Assembly: GCF_001425745.1 (NCBI RefSeq)
Contig: NZ_LMDF01000012.1
Location: forward strand, 51,527 to 115,526
DNA from: Caulobacter sp. Root343
GTDB taxonomy: Bacteria; Pseudomonadota; Alphaproteobacteria; Caulobacterales; Caulobacteraceae
Direction: 5' to 3'
Length of the DNA: 64,000 nt
Position 1 is the stretch's first letter. Every line of letters starts with the position of its first letter. This document shows positions 46,076 through 54,366 of the stretch, piece after piece. The notes under the pieces are model-generated. The model was not told where the DNA came from. It did not search any database and saw nothing but the letters and a program-made list of their open reading frames with translations. The position numbers were made by a program, and so were the translations under genes.

Positions 46076-46486
46076 CTAGGGCTTGATTGGCCGCCAGCCG
46101 GACAGCAGCGGCACGGTGGCGCAGGCGGGGCCGCCGTCAGCCGCGCGCCCGGCGATCGTCGCTTCCAGGACGGCGCCCGTTTCGGCGGCCGGCAGATCGT
46201 GCAGATAGACCTTGATCCGCCGCGACCATTCCGTCCGGCAGTCGCCGGCCTGCCGGCCCGAGGCGATGTAGACGAACCGCCCGCGATCGTCGTTGCGCAC
46301 GAAGCCGCCGCCGGGGCGAAGACCGTCCGGCGTAGGCGTCAGGGTGATCGGGATGTCGAAGGACAGGTCGCCGGTCTCGGCGCGGACCGGATCGACCGGC
46401 CGGCTCTTGGCGTCCTGCTTGGAAAACACCACGCCAGGCGGCGGGTCGGCCAGGATGATCCGCAAGGTGAGATCGATCCTGGCCAT
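46076..46486 (-). CDS. DUF5990-like protein of unknown function
   Basis: A 136-aa protein: DLTLRIILADPPPGVVFSKQD at the N-terminus, a central FDIPITLTP strand, and GRFVYIASGRQAGDCRTEWSRRIKVYLHDL. I believe this is the DUF5990 pattern but cannot confirm it. No signal peptide or membrane segment; likely an all-beta fold. Convergent with trmB (17-base gap) and 9 bases downstream of ppa on the same strand, so probably co-transcribed with ppa. Confidence 0.7.
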   Translation of the reverse strand: MARIDLTLRIILADPPPGVVFSKQDAKSRPVDPVRAETGDLSFDIPITLTPTPDGLRPGGGFVRNDDRGRFVYIASGRQAGDCRTEWSRRIKVYLHDLPAAETGAVLEATIAGRAADGGPACATVPLLSGWRPIKP

Positions 46487-46495
46487 TTCCCAGCC

Positions 46496-47029
46496 TTAGT
46501 AGGTCTCGTTGTAGCGCTTGATCGCCGTGCGGATGATGTCGGCGGTCTCGTCCGGATCGGCCCAGCCGCTGATCTTGGTCGACTTGCCCTTTTCCAGGTC
46601 CTTGTAGTGCTGGAAGAAGTGGGCGATCTGCTCGGTCAGGATGGTCGGCAGGTCACGCCAGCTGGTCACGCCGGTGTAGAACGGGTGCAGCTTGTCGACC
46701 GGCACGGCCAGGATCTTCTCGTCCGAACCGGCCTCGTCGACCATCATCAGGGTGCCGATCGGGCGGCAGCGGATGATCGCGCCCGGCACCACCGGGGTCG
46801 GGCCCACGACCATGATGTCGGCGGGATCGCCGTCGTCGGCCAGGGTGTGCGGGATGAAGCCGTAATTGGCCGGATAGAACATCGCCGTGTGCAGGAAGCG
46901 ATCGACCATCAGGGCGCCGCTTTCCTTGTCGATCTCGTACTTCACCGGCTCGCCGCCCTGCGGGATCTCGATGATGGCGTTCAGATCGTAAGGCGGGTTC
47001 ACCCCGGTCGGAATCTTGGAGAGGTCCAT
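46496..47029 (-). CDS. ppa: Inorganic pyrophosphatase
   Basis: 177 aa from the ATG at 47029. A much longer open frame continues through the rimP region but is antisense to real genes and is rejected. Family I signature: IEIPQGGEPVKYEIDKESGALMVDRFLH, then the metal site DDGDPADIMVV, and IPHTLADDGDP just before it. It drives biosynthesis by hydrolysing pyrophosphate. Divergent from rimP. Confidence 0.96.
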   Translation of the reverse strand: MDLSKIPTGVNPPYDLNAIIEIPQGGEPVKYEIDKESGALMVDRFLHTAMFYPANYGFIPHTLADDGDPADIMVVGPTPVVPGAIIRCRPIGTLMMVDEAGSDEKILAVPVDKLHPFYTGVTSWRDLPTILTEQIAHFFQHYKDLEKGKSTKISGWADPDETADIIRTAIKRYNETY

Positions 47030-47177
47030 TGTGACTCTTCGTCTTATGAGGTCCGCGGGGAGGCGGCCTGCGCGGACGGGCTTATAGGCCAAAAATGCTG
47101 CGGCGCGGAAGGGGCGAGCGTCGACGGAGTCGACAAGGTTTTCCAATTCGCCTATAAAGCGCTCCACATCGTCCGTT

Positions 47178-47230
47178 AGCGCTAGATGGCGCTTTCGAGC
47201 GGCGGCCCGAAAGGCTGCCGCTTTTTCTTT
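47178..47230 (+). promoter_or_regulatory. rimP leader with intrinsic terminator (candidate attenuator)
   Basis: A first hairpin at 47178-47193 (AGCGC / GCGCT) is followed by a stronger one at 47198-47222 (AGCGGC / GCCGCT with an inner GCC/GGC) and a TTTTTCTTT run to 47230, all before the rimP start. A promoter-like CCTATAAAG lies about 20 bases upstream of the first hairpin. This arrangement agrees with the rimP leader described in alphaproteobacteria, a terminator-type attenuator ahead of rimP-nusA-infB. Confidence 0.75.
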
Positions 47231-47278
47231 GGTCGCTCGGCGGGTTCGCCGGCGGCCTTGACCGAGTTGAGAAACACG

Positions 47279-47854
47279 TTGCGCGGCAAGACGCAGGAAG
47301 ACCGTGATCTGATCGAGATGCTCGATCCCGTGGCCGAGACCGTCGGCTACGAAATCGTCCGCTTGCGCCTGATGGGCGGGGCCGAGCAGCGTCGCCTGCA
47401 GATCATGGCCGAACGCCCGCTGCAGGAAGACGGCAGCGGCGGCGACATGAACGTCGAGGACTGCGCCCGCCTGTCGCGCGCCGTCTCCGAGATCCTGGAC
47501 GCCGCCGATCCGATCACCGGCGAGTATACGCTTGAGGTCTCCAGCCCCGGCATCGACCGGCCGCTGACCCGCCTGAAGGACTTCGACGACTATGCCGGCC
47601 TGGAGGCCCGTATCGAACTCGACCGCGTGGCCGAGGGCCGCAAGCGCTTCAAAGGCGAGCTGGCCGGGATCGAGGACGACCAGGTGGGCCTGAACATCGA
47701 GGGCGAGGACGACGTCACCGTCTACTTCCCCTTCGCCTGGATCATCGACGCCAAGCTCGTCATGACCGACACCCTGATGAAGCGGGGCGCCGAACAGCGC
47801 GCCGCTCGCATCCAATCCGACAACGACGACCTGTCCGAAAGTGAAGAGGACTGA
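47279..47854 (+). CDS. rimP: Ribosome maturation factor RimP
   Basis: 191 aa from the TTG at 47279, chosen because LRGKTQEDRDLIEMLDPVAETVGYEIVRLRL is the Caulobacter-type N-terminus as I recall it; an ATG at 47186 lies inside the leader terminator and is unlikely. The domain has DCARLSRAVSEILDAADPITGEYTLEVSSPGIDRPL, the RimP signature. Needed for 30S assembly. First gene of rimP-nusA-ylxR-infB; nusA begins 2 bases after it. Confidence 0.93.
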   Translation: MRGKTQEDRDLIEMLDPVAETVGYEIVRLRLMGGAEQRRLQIMAERPLQEDGSGGDMNVEDCARLSRAVSEILDAADPITGEYTLEVSSPGIDRPLTRLKDFDDYAGLEARIELDRVAEGRKRFKGELAGIEDDQVGLNIEGEDDVTVYFPFAWIIDAKLVMTDTLMKRGAEQRAARIQSDNDDLSESEED

Positions 47855-47856
47855 CC

Positions 47857-49569
47857 ATGGCCATCGGCATCTCCGCCAACCGGCTCGAACTCCTGCAGAT
47901 CGCCGACGCGGTCGCGCGCGAAAAGAGTATCGAGAAGGAAGTCGTCATCGAGGCCATCGAGGACGCCCTCCAGAAAGCCGCCCGCGCTCGCTACGGCGCC
48001 GAGCACGACATCCGCGTCAAGATCGACCCGCGTACGGGCGAAATGACGCAGAAGCGCGTGATCGAGGTCGTGGCCGACGATACCGAGCTGGAAGGCGAGA
48101 TCGGCAAGATGCAGCTGTCGATCGCCAAGCGCACCTGGCGCGACGCCGAGATCGGCAAGGTCTACGAAGAAGTTCTGCCGCCGTTCGAGATCGGCCGCGT
48201 CCAGACCCAGATGGCCCGCCAGGTCGTCATGCATAAGGTCCGCGAGGCCGAGCGCGAGCGTCAGTACGACGAGTACAAGGATCGCGTCGGCGAGATCGTC
48301 AACGGCAGCGTCAAGCGCGTCGAATACGGCAACGTCATCGTCGACCTGGGCCGCGGCGAAGGCATCATGCGCCGCGACCAGTCGATCCCGCGCGAGAACT
48401 TCAACGTTGGCGACCGCATCCGCGCCTACATCTACGACGTCCGTCGCGAGACCAAGGGCCCGCAGATCATGCTGAGCCGCGCGCACGGCGGCTTCATGGC
48501 CAAGCTGTTCGCCCAGGAAGTGCCGGAAGTCTACGACGGCGTCATCGAGATCCGCGCCGTGGCCCGCGACCCGGGTTCGCGCGCCAAGATGGCCGTCATC
48601 TCGAACGACAGCTCGATCGACCCGGTCGGCGCCTGCGTCGGCATGCGCGGCTCGCGCGTGCAGGCGGTCGTGGCCGAGCTGCAGGGCGAGAAGATCGACA
48701 TCATCCAGTGGTCGGAAGACGAAGCCACCTTCATCGTCAACGCCCTGGCCCCGGCCGAAGTCTCCAAGGTCGTCATGGACGAGGAAGACGAGCGCGTCGA
48801 AGTCGTGGTGCCCGATGAGCAGCTGTCGCTGGCCATCGGCCGTCGCGGCCAGAACGTCCGCCTCGCCTCGCAGCTGACCGGCTGGCAGATCGACATCATG
48901 ACCGAGAGCCAGGAGAGCGAGCGCCGTCAGAAGCAGTTCACCGAGACCACGGCCCTGTTCCAGGAAGCCCTGGACGTCGACGAGGTCATCGCCCAGCTGC
49001 TGGTCACCGAAGGCTTCGCCGCGGTGGAGGACGTCGCCTATGTCGAGCCGCACGAGATCGCCTCGATCGAGGGCTTCGACGAGGAGACCGCCGAGGAGCT
49101 GCAGGCTCGCGCCCGCGAATTCCTCGACAAGGAAGCCGCCGCCCTGGACGCCAAGCGCGTGGAGCTGGGCGTGCAGGACGAGGTCCTGGCCGTCGAGGGC
49201 GTGACCCTGGCCATGGCCGTGGCCCTGGGCGAAGGCGATGTGAAGACCGTCGAGGATCTCGCCGGCCTGGTGCCCGACGACATGCGCGGCTGGTTCGAGA
49301 CCAAGAACGGCGAGCGCGTGCGTGAACCGGGCATCCTGGAAAGCTTCAACCTGTCGCCGGAAGACGCCGAGGCGCTGATCATGCGTGCTCGCGTCGCCAT
49401 GGGCTGGGTCGAGGCGCCGCCGGAGCCGGAATACGAGCCGGAAGCCGAATACGAAGGTGACGTCGAAGGCGAAGTCGAGGGCGAAGTCGTCGCCGACGAA
49501 GCCGCCGGCGAAGAGACCGCCGCCGAAGAGGCCGTCGTCGAAGACGCCGCTCCGGAAGAAGAAGCCTAA
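47857..49569 (+). CDS. nusA: Transcription termination/antitermination protein NusA
   Basis: 570 aa. N-terminal RNA-polymerase binding domain (residues 1-125), S1 domain (about 135-200, GEIVNGSVKRVEYGNVIVDLG), two KH domains (residues about 230-345, with GACVGMRGSRVQAVVAEL and LSLAIGRRGQNVRLA), then acidic repeats with helix-hairpin-helix units. It ends in a very acidic tail (EPEYEPEAEYEGDVEGEVEG...). Controls pausing, termination and antitermination. In the rimP operon. Confidence 0.96.
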   Translation: MAIGISANRLELLQIADAVAREKSIEKEVVIEAIEDALQKAARARYGAEHDIRVKIDPRTGEMTQKRVIEVVADDTELEGEIGKMQLSIAKRTWRDAEIGKVYEEVLPPFEIGRVQTQMARQVVMHKVREAERERQYDEYKDRVGEIVNGSVKRVEYGNVIVDLGRGEGIMRRDQSIPRENFNVGDRIRAYIYDVRRETKGPQIMLSRAHGGFMAKLFAQEVPEVYDGVIEIRAVARDPGSRAKMAVISNDSSIDPVGACVGMRGSRVQAVVAELQGEKIDIIQWSEDEATFIVNALAPAEVSKVVMDEEDERVEVVVPDEQLSLAIGRRGQNVRLASQLTGWQIDIMTESQESERRQKQFTETTALFQEALDVDEVIAQLLVTEGFAAVEDVAYVEPHEIASIEGFDEETAEELQARAREFLDKEAAALDAKRVELGVQDEVLAVEGVTLAMAVALGEGDVKTVEDLAGLVPDDMRGWFETKNGERVREPGILESFNLSPEDAEALIMRARVAMGWVEAPPEPEYEPEAEYEGDVEGEVEGEVVADEAAGEETAAEEAVVEDAAPEEEA

Positions 49570-49589
49570 GCGCCTTCGAGCGATGCGTG

Positions 49590-49619
49590 ACGGCCTCGCG
49601 GAGCGATCCGCGGGGCCGT
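49590..49619 (+). other. Intercistronic hairpin with GCGA tetraloop after nusA
   Basis: A 13-bp stem (one G-T pair) capped by a GCGA tetraloop, 20 bases after the nusA stop and 31 before ylxR. No T-run, so partial termination or RNase protection is more likely than a full stop. Confidence 0.6.
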
Positions 49620-49650
49620 TCGTTCGACAAGGCCTGACCTAGAAGGATTC

Positions 49651-50328
49651 ATGACCGAAACCGCCGCGCCCAAGACCCACGCCGAAGCCAATCGCCTGCG
49701 CAAGGACATCGTCCTGGGCGAGGCGACGGACGAGGCGCGTCTGGTCCGGTTCGTGGCGGGCCCGGACGGGGTCGTGGTTCCCGACGTCGCGCGCAAGCTG
49801 CCGGGCCGGGGGATCTGGGTCGGCGCCGACCGGGACTCGATCGCGGCCGCCGCTAAGAAGGGCCTGTTCTCGCGGGCGGCCAAGACCAAGCTGATCGCGC
49901 CGGCCGACCTGGCCGACCAAGTCGAGGCGCTGCTGGCCCGTCGGGTTCTGGACGGCCTGGGCCTTGCGCGGAAGGCCGGGAGCATTATCTCGGGATACGA
50001 GAAGGTGGTCGCCGCCCTGGGAACGGGCAAGGTGGCCTGGCTGATCGAGGCGTCCGACAGCGCCGAAGATGGTCGCCGAAAGATTTTATCCGCCGCCCGC
50101 AAGGCCTCGACGCCGCCCCGTTTTCTGGGCGCGTTCAGTTCGGACGAATTGGGTTTGGCCTTGGGCGGGGAGAATGTGATACACACGGCGCTCCTCGCCG
50201 GGCGCGGTGTCGATCGCTGGACCTTAGACGTCGAGCGTTTGTCAGGCTTCCGCCCGCTTTTGCCGCCCGAATGGTCGGCGAACGGACGCGAGGACCACCA
50301 GAAGCCCATCGGGTTTCCGGAGGAATAG
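49651..50328 (+). CDS. RNA-binding protein, YlxR (DUF448) plus L7Ae-like domain
   Basis: 225 aa. The N-terminal part (LVRFVAGPDGVVVPDVARKLPGRGIWVGADRDSIAAAAKKGLFSRA, about residues 30-75) is the YlxR/DUF448 fold. The middle (LARKAGSIISGYEKVVAALGTGKVAWLIEASDSAEDGRRKI) is an L7Ae/YlxQ-like RNA-binding domain. So YlxR and YlxQ, separate genes in Firmicutes, are fused here. The N-terminal Cys pattern of many YlxR proteins is missing. AGAAGG precedes the ATG. Between nusA and infB, as usual. Confidence 0.85.
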   Translation: MTETAAPKTHAEANRLRKDIVLGEATDEARLVRFVAGPDGVVVPDVARKLPGRGIWVGADRDSIAAAAKKGLFSRAAKTKLIAPADLADQVEALLARRVLDGLGLARKAGSIISGYEKVVAALGTGKVAWLIEASDSAEDGRRKILSAARKASTPPRFLGAFSSDELGLALGGENVIHTALLAGRGVDRWTLDVERLSGFRPLLPPEWSANGREDHQKPIGFPEE

Positions 50329-50349
50329 GGGGCGAGCCTGTTCGCCCCC
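50328..50349 (+). other. Hairpin at the ylxR stop codon
   Basis: GGGGGCGA and TCGCCCCC, perfect 8-bp stem, 6-base loop, starting at the last base of the stop codon. No T-run. Confidence 0.5.
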
Positions 50350-50375
50350 GGTCGGTTCGCCGGCCAAGGACAGGC

Positions 50376-50427
50376 TCTAGAGTTTTTCGATCGCACCGAG
50401 CGGTCGATGCGATCGAAAAGCTCTAGA
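50376..50427 (+). other. Long 20-bp stem-loop in the infB leader
   Basis: Arms 50376-50395 and 50408-50427 pair along 20 bp with a single G-T pair and a 12-base loop; the arm contains TTTTTCGATCGCA. It sits in the 253-base gap between ylxR and infB. A GAATC (GANTC) site overlaps its 3' end (50426-50430). The rest of the gap has a GCGGT/ACCGC arm pair flanking TTTTTTT near 50535 and no gene. Confidence 0.7.
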
Positions 50428-50581
50428 ATCTTTGAGGGAGTACGGCCGTCCGGGTCGTGCTCGTGAGTGAAGGGTCGGGAAACGCGCCTCCATCTTGTGG
50501 GGGTACGTCCAGGCCCCTTTCTCACATGGAACGAGCGGTTTTTTTAGCCGGGTACCGCCTGGCGGAAGTACAAGCGAGCGC

Positions 50582-53500
50582 ATGAGCGACGAGAACGAAA
50601 ACGGCCGACCCGGCGGACGAGCCCCGATCACGCTGAAGCCCCGCCAGGGCTCGGTGAGCGCCGGGGTCGTGAAGCAGAGCTTCAGCCACGGCCGGACCAA
50701 GACGGTGGTGGTCGAAACCAAGCGCACGCGGTCGCATGCGCCGGCGAGCGGCAACCTGGCCGCGCCGTCCTCGGCCGAGCGCCGTCACGACGCCCCGCCT
50801 CAGCGCCCGCAGCAATCGCACGGCGGCGGCAACGCCTCGTCCGGCGGCGGTGGTTCGGCAGGCGGCCTGTCGCAGGAAGAGCTCCGCGCCCGTCAACGCG
50901 CCATCGAGTCCGCTCGCGAGACCCAAGCCCGTCAGGCGGCCGACCAGGCCGCCGCCGAGGCTCGCGCTCGCGCCGCTCAGGACGCCGCCCAGCGTGAAGT
51001 CGCCGCCAAGGCCTCGGCCGAACGCGCCGCCTCGGCTCCGGCTCCGGTCCAGGCCCCCGTCGCTCAAGCCCCGGTCGCCCAGGCCCCGGCGGCTTCCGCT
51101 CCGGCGCCAGCCGCACCCGTGACCCCGCCGCCGGCGGCTCCGGTCCAGCCCGCGGCGCAAGCTCCGGCCGCCCCGCGCGCCGAGGCCCCGCGTCAGGAAG
51201 CGCCGCGCCAGGAAGCTCCCCGTCATGACGCGTCGCGTCAGACCGGCGCGGCTCAGACCGGCGCCGGCCAGACCCGCACCTACGAGCCCAGCCGCGAGCG
51301 CCGCGACGATCGTCCGACCACGACGACCTATCGCCCGGCCCCGCAAAGCCCGTTCAATCAACGTTCGCCGCGTCCCGACGCCGGCGCCAATTTCGGCCAG
51401 CGCGCCCCGCGCCCCGAAGGCGACCGCCCGCGTGGTCCGCGTCCCGAGGGCGATCGTCCGCAAGGCGACCGTCCCCAGGGGGATCGCGGCGGCTATCGCG
51501 GCGATCGTCCGCAGGGTGACCGCCCGCAAGGCGATCGTCCGCAGCAGACCGTGCGCTACTCGGCCCTCGCGCCGCGTCCGGCGCCCGGCGGCCCGCGGGG
51601 CCCTGGCGGCCCCGGTGGTCCGCGCGGTCCGCGTCCTGGCGTTCCGGCCGCCGCTCCGGCGACCCCGGAAGTCCAACGCGCCATGCGCTCGGCGCCGCGT
51701 CCCGGCGGCGAAGTCAGCCGTCGTCCCGACGACGAGGACGATCGCCGTAAGGCCGCCGCCCCCGGCAAGGCCGTGTCGCGCGCCAAGGGCGCTCCGGTCC
51801 GCCGCGAAGGTCGCCTGACCATTCAGGCCGTGGCCGGTGACGGAGACTCCGCCGACCGCATGCGCTCGCTGGCCTCGGTTCGCCGGGCCCGTGAACGCGA
51901 AAAGGAAAAGCGTCGCGGCGGTCCCGCCGAGGTCGTCAAGGTCAGCCGTGAAGTCGTCATTCCCGACGTCATCACCGTGCAGGAGCTGTCCAACCGGATG
52001 GCCGTGCGCGGCGTCGACATCATCAAGTTCCTGATGCGTCAGGGCGTGATGCTGAAGATCAACGACGTCATCGACAACGACACCGCCGAGCTGGTGGCCA
52101 CCGAATTCGGCCACACCGTCAAGCGCGTGTCGGAAGCCGACGTCGAAGAAGGCTTCATCGGCGCCGACGATCACGACGATCACCTGGAGCCCCGGCCCCC
52201 GGTCGTCACGATCATGGGCCACGTCGACCACGGCAAGACCAGCCTGCTCGACGCCCTGCGCGCCACCGACGTGGCCGCTGGCGAACACGGCGGCATCACC
52301 CAGCACATCGGCGCCTATCAGGTTCGCCTGAAGGACGGCCAGCGCGTGACGTTCCTCGACACGCCCGGCCACGCCGCGTTCTCGTCGATGCGCGCCCGCG
52401 GCGCCAACATCACCGACATCGTGGTGCTGGTGGTGGCTGGCGACGACGGCGTCATGCCCCAGACGATCGAGGCGATCAAACACGCCAAGGCCGCCGACGT
52501 GCCGATCATCGTCGCCGTCAACAAGATGGACAAGCCGGGCTCGGACTCGACCCGCGTGGTCAACGAGCTGCTGCAGCACGAGATCGTCGTCGAAAGCCTG
52601 GGTGGCGACACCCAGCTGATCGAGGTCTCGGCCAAGGCCCGCACCGGCCTGGACGAGCTGCTGGAAGGCATCCTGCTGCAGGCCGAAGTGCTGGACCTGA
52701 AGGCCAACCCCGACCGCACCGCCGACGGCGTGGTGATCGAGGCCAAGCTGGACAAGGGTCGCGGCGCGGTTTCGACCGTGCTGGTCAATCGCGGCACGCT
52801 GAAGCGCGGCGACATCGTCGTCGCCGGCAGCCAGTTCGGCCGGGTTCGCGCCCTGCTGAACGAGCGCAACGAGCAGCTGACCGAAGCCGGTCCGGCCACC
52901 CCGGTCGAGATCCTCGGCCTGGACGGCGTGCCCTCGCCGGGCGAAGCCTTCGCCGTGGTCGAGAACGAGGCCCGCGCTCGCGAGCTGACCGAGTACCGCA
53001 TCCGCCAGAAGCGCGAGAAGTCGATGGCCCCGGTGGGCGCCGGCGCTTCGATGGCCGAGATGATGGCCAAGCTTCAGGACAAGAAGCTGAAAGAACTGCC
53101 GCTGGTCATCAAGTCCGACGTGCAGGGTTCGGCCGAAGCGATCCTGGGTTCGCTGGACAAGATGTCGACCGACGAGGTCCGCGCGCGGATCATCCTGTCG
53201 GGCGCCGGCGCGATCAGCGAAAGCGACGTCATGCTGGCCAAGGGCGCTGGCGCGCCGGTCATCGGCTTCAACGTCCGGGCTTCCGCCCAGGCGCGAGCCC
53301 TTGCCGAGCGCGAAGGGGTCGAGATCCGCTACTACGCGATCATCTACGACCTGCTGGACGACATCAAAGGCGTGCTCTCGGGCATGCTGGCCCCGATCCA
53401 GCGCGAAACCTTCCTTGGCAACGCCGAGGTCCTGCAGGCCTTCGACATCTCGAAGATCGGCCGGGTCGCCGGCTGTAAGGTCACCGAGGGCGTGGTCCGC

Positions 53501-53707
53501 AAGGGCGCGAAGGTCCGGATCGTCCGTCAGGACATCGTGGTCCTGGAACTGGGCACCCTGCAGACGCTCAAACGCTTCAAGGACGAGGTCAACGAAGTCC
53601 CCGTCGGTCAGGAGTGCGGCATGATGTTCGCGGGCTTCCAGGACATCAAGGTCGGCGACGTGATCGAGTGCTTCACCGTCGAGGAGATCAAGCGCCAGCT
53701 CGACTAG
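50582..53707 (+). CDS. infB: Translation initiation factor IF-2
   Basis: 1041 aa from the ATG at 50582, the Caulobacter-type start MSDENENGRPGGRAP; a GTG frame from 50495 lies in the leader. The first 450 residues are a long, low-complexity Ala/Pro/Gln/Arg region, including seven GDR-type repeats (51415-51543). The IF2-N domain follows (IPDVITVQELSNRMAVRGVDIIKFLM). The GTPase has G1 GHVDHGKTS, G3 DTPGHAAF and G4 NKMDKP. Domains II-IV end with TVEEIKRQLD. It brings fMet-tRNA to the 30S subunit. Confidence 0.97.
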   Translation: MSDENENGRPGGRAPITLKPRQGSVSAGVVKQSFSHGRTKTVVVETKRTRSHAPASGNLAAPSSAERRHDAPPQRPQQSHGGGNASSGGGGSAGGLSQEELRARQRAIESARETQARQAADQAAAEARARAAQDAAQREVAAKASAERAASAPAPVQAPVAQAPVAQAPAASAPAPAAPVTPPPAAPVQPAAQAPAAPRAEAPRQEAPRQEAPRHDASRQTGAAQTGAGQTRTYEPSRERRDDRPTTTTYRPAPQSPFNQRSPRPDAGANFGQRAPRPEGDRPRGPRPEGDRPQGDRPQGDRGGYRGDRPQGDRPQGDRPQQTVRYSALAPRPAPGGPRGPGGPGGPRGPRPGVPAAAPATPEVQRAMRSAPRPGGEVSRRPDDEDDRRKAAAPGKAVSRAKGAPVRREGRLTIQAVAGDGDSADRMRSLASVRRAREREKEKRRGGPAEVVKVSREVVIPDVITVQELSNRMAVRGVDIIKFLMRQGVMLKINDVIDNDTAELVATEFGHTVKRVSEADVEEGFIGADDHDDHLEPRPPVVTIMGHVDHGKTSLLDALRATDVAAGEHGGITQHIGAYQVRLKDGQRVTFLDTPGHAAFSSMRARGANITDIVVLVVAGDDGVMPQTIEAIKHAKAADVPIIVAVNKMDKPGSDSTRVVNELLQHEIVVESLGGDTQLIEVSAKARTGLDELLEGILLQAEVLDLKANPDRTADGVVIEAKLDKGRGAVSTVLVNRGTLKRGDIVVAGSQFGRVRALLNERNEQLTEAGPATPVEILGLDGVPSPGEAFAVVENEARARELTEYRIRQKREKSMAPVGAGASMAEMMAKLQDKKLKELPLVIKSDVQGSAEAILGSLDKMSTDEVRARIILSGAGAISESDVMLAKGAGAPVIGFNVRASAQARALAEREGVEIRYYAIIYDLLDDIKGVLSGMLAPIQRETFLGNAEVLQAFDISKIGRVAGCKVTEGVVRKGAKVRIVRQDIVVLELGTLQTLKRFKDEVNEVPVGQECGMMFAGFQDIKVGDVIECFTVEEIKRQLD

Positions 53708-53735
53708 CTGCTTGATCGAAACTCAGCTTAAAGGG

Positions 53736-53764
53736 AGGCGCGGGCGTGAGCTCGCGCCTTTCTT
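53736..53764 (+). terminator. Rho-independent terminator of the rimP-infB operon
   Basis: AGGCGCGGGC and GCTCGCGCCT (one G-T pair) with a GTGA loop, followed by TTTCTT, 28 bases after the infB stop. Confidence 0.82.
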
Positions 53765-53780
53765 GCGTCTTGGTGGCGGC

Positions 53781-54320
53781 ATGGAAATCCGAGGAACGAT
53801 CGAGACGTTCGAAGGCCGAAGGGCCTGCGCCCCGCTCAGCAAGCATGTGCTGGGCTGGCGACGGCATTTTCAGTGGTACGTGGTGGCGGGGATGATCGTC
53901 AGCGGCCTCATCGGCAACGCTCTGCTTGAGCTTGTCGCGCCGACCTGGGGCTTCGTGGCGAGCCTGGCCGCCGCGGCGATCGGGATCGTCATTCTGCTTC
54001 GCGTAGCGCCGAGCATGGCCCAGAGCGCCTGGCGGGCGCGGGGCGTGCCGGCTCACATGGACCTCGTCTACCGCATCGAAGACCAGGCGCTGGCCATCGT
54101 GGGACCCACGACCGAGACCCGGCTGACCTGGGGGTCGATCTCGGAAATCATCCCAGGCCGAGACTATTGGCTCTTCGTGGGCATGGGTTCGGCCTACTTC
54201 CTGCCGCGCCGGTTCTTCGCCGATCTGGCCGCCGAGGCCGCGTTCCTTCGCGCCTGCCTCGAGAAAATGTCGCCTGAGGCGCGGGCGCGGAGCCCGAAGG
54301 CGGCCGCCGCGGCGGCCTGA
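53781..54320 (+). CDS. YcxB-like membrane protein
   Basis: 179 aa from the ATG at 53781, which lies just after the infB terminator; an earlier in-frame TTG would begin before the hairpin and is rejected. Two transmembrane segments (WYVVAGMIVSGLIGNALLELV and WGFVASLAAAAIGIVILLRV) at residues 33-75 are followed by a cytosolic YcxB-type domain (DLVYRIEDQALAIVGPTTETRLTWGSISEIIPGRDYWLFV...FLPRRFF). Function unknown in the family. Confidence 0.72.
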   Translation: MEIRGTIETFEGRRACAPLSKHVLGWRRHFQWYVVAGMIVSGLIGNALLELVAPTWGFVASLAAAAIGIVILLRVAPSMAQSAWRARGVPAHMDLVYRIEDQALAIVGPTTETRLTWGSISEIIPGRDYWLFVGMGSAYFLPRRFFADLAAEAAFLRACLEKMSPEARARSPKAAAAAA

Positions 54321-54366
54321 CGTCACCAGACTGGAAATCGCCCCAATCCAGCGCTACCCATTTCCC

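Noticed and set aside
47030..47815. N-terminal extension of ppa through the rimP region
   Set aside because: Ppa has its normal length from the ATG at 47029; the extension is antisense to rimP and crosses the leader terminator.
50495..50581. N-terminal extension of IF-2 from a GTG at 50495
   Set aside because: Lies in the infB leader, and the family start MSDENENG at 50582 is the expected one.
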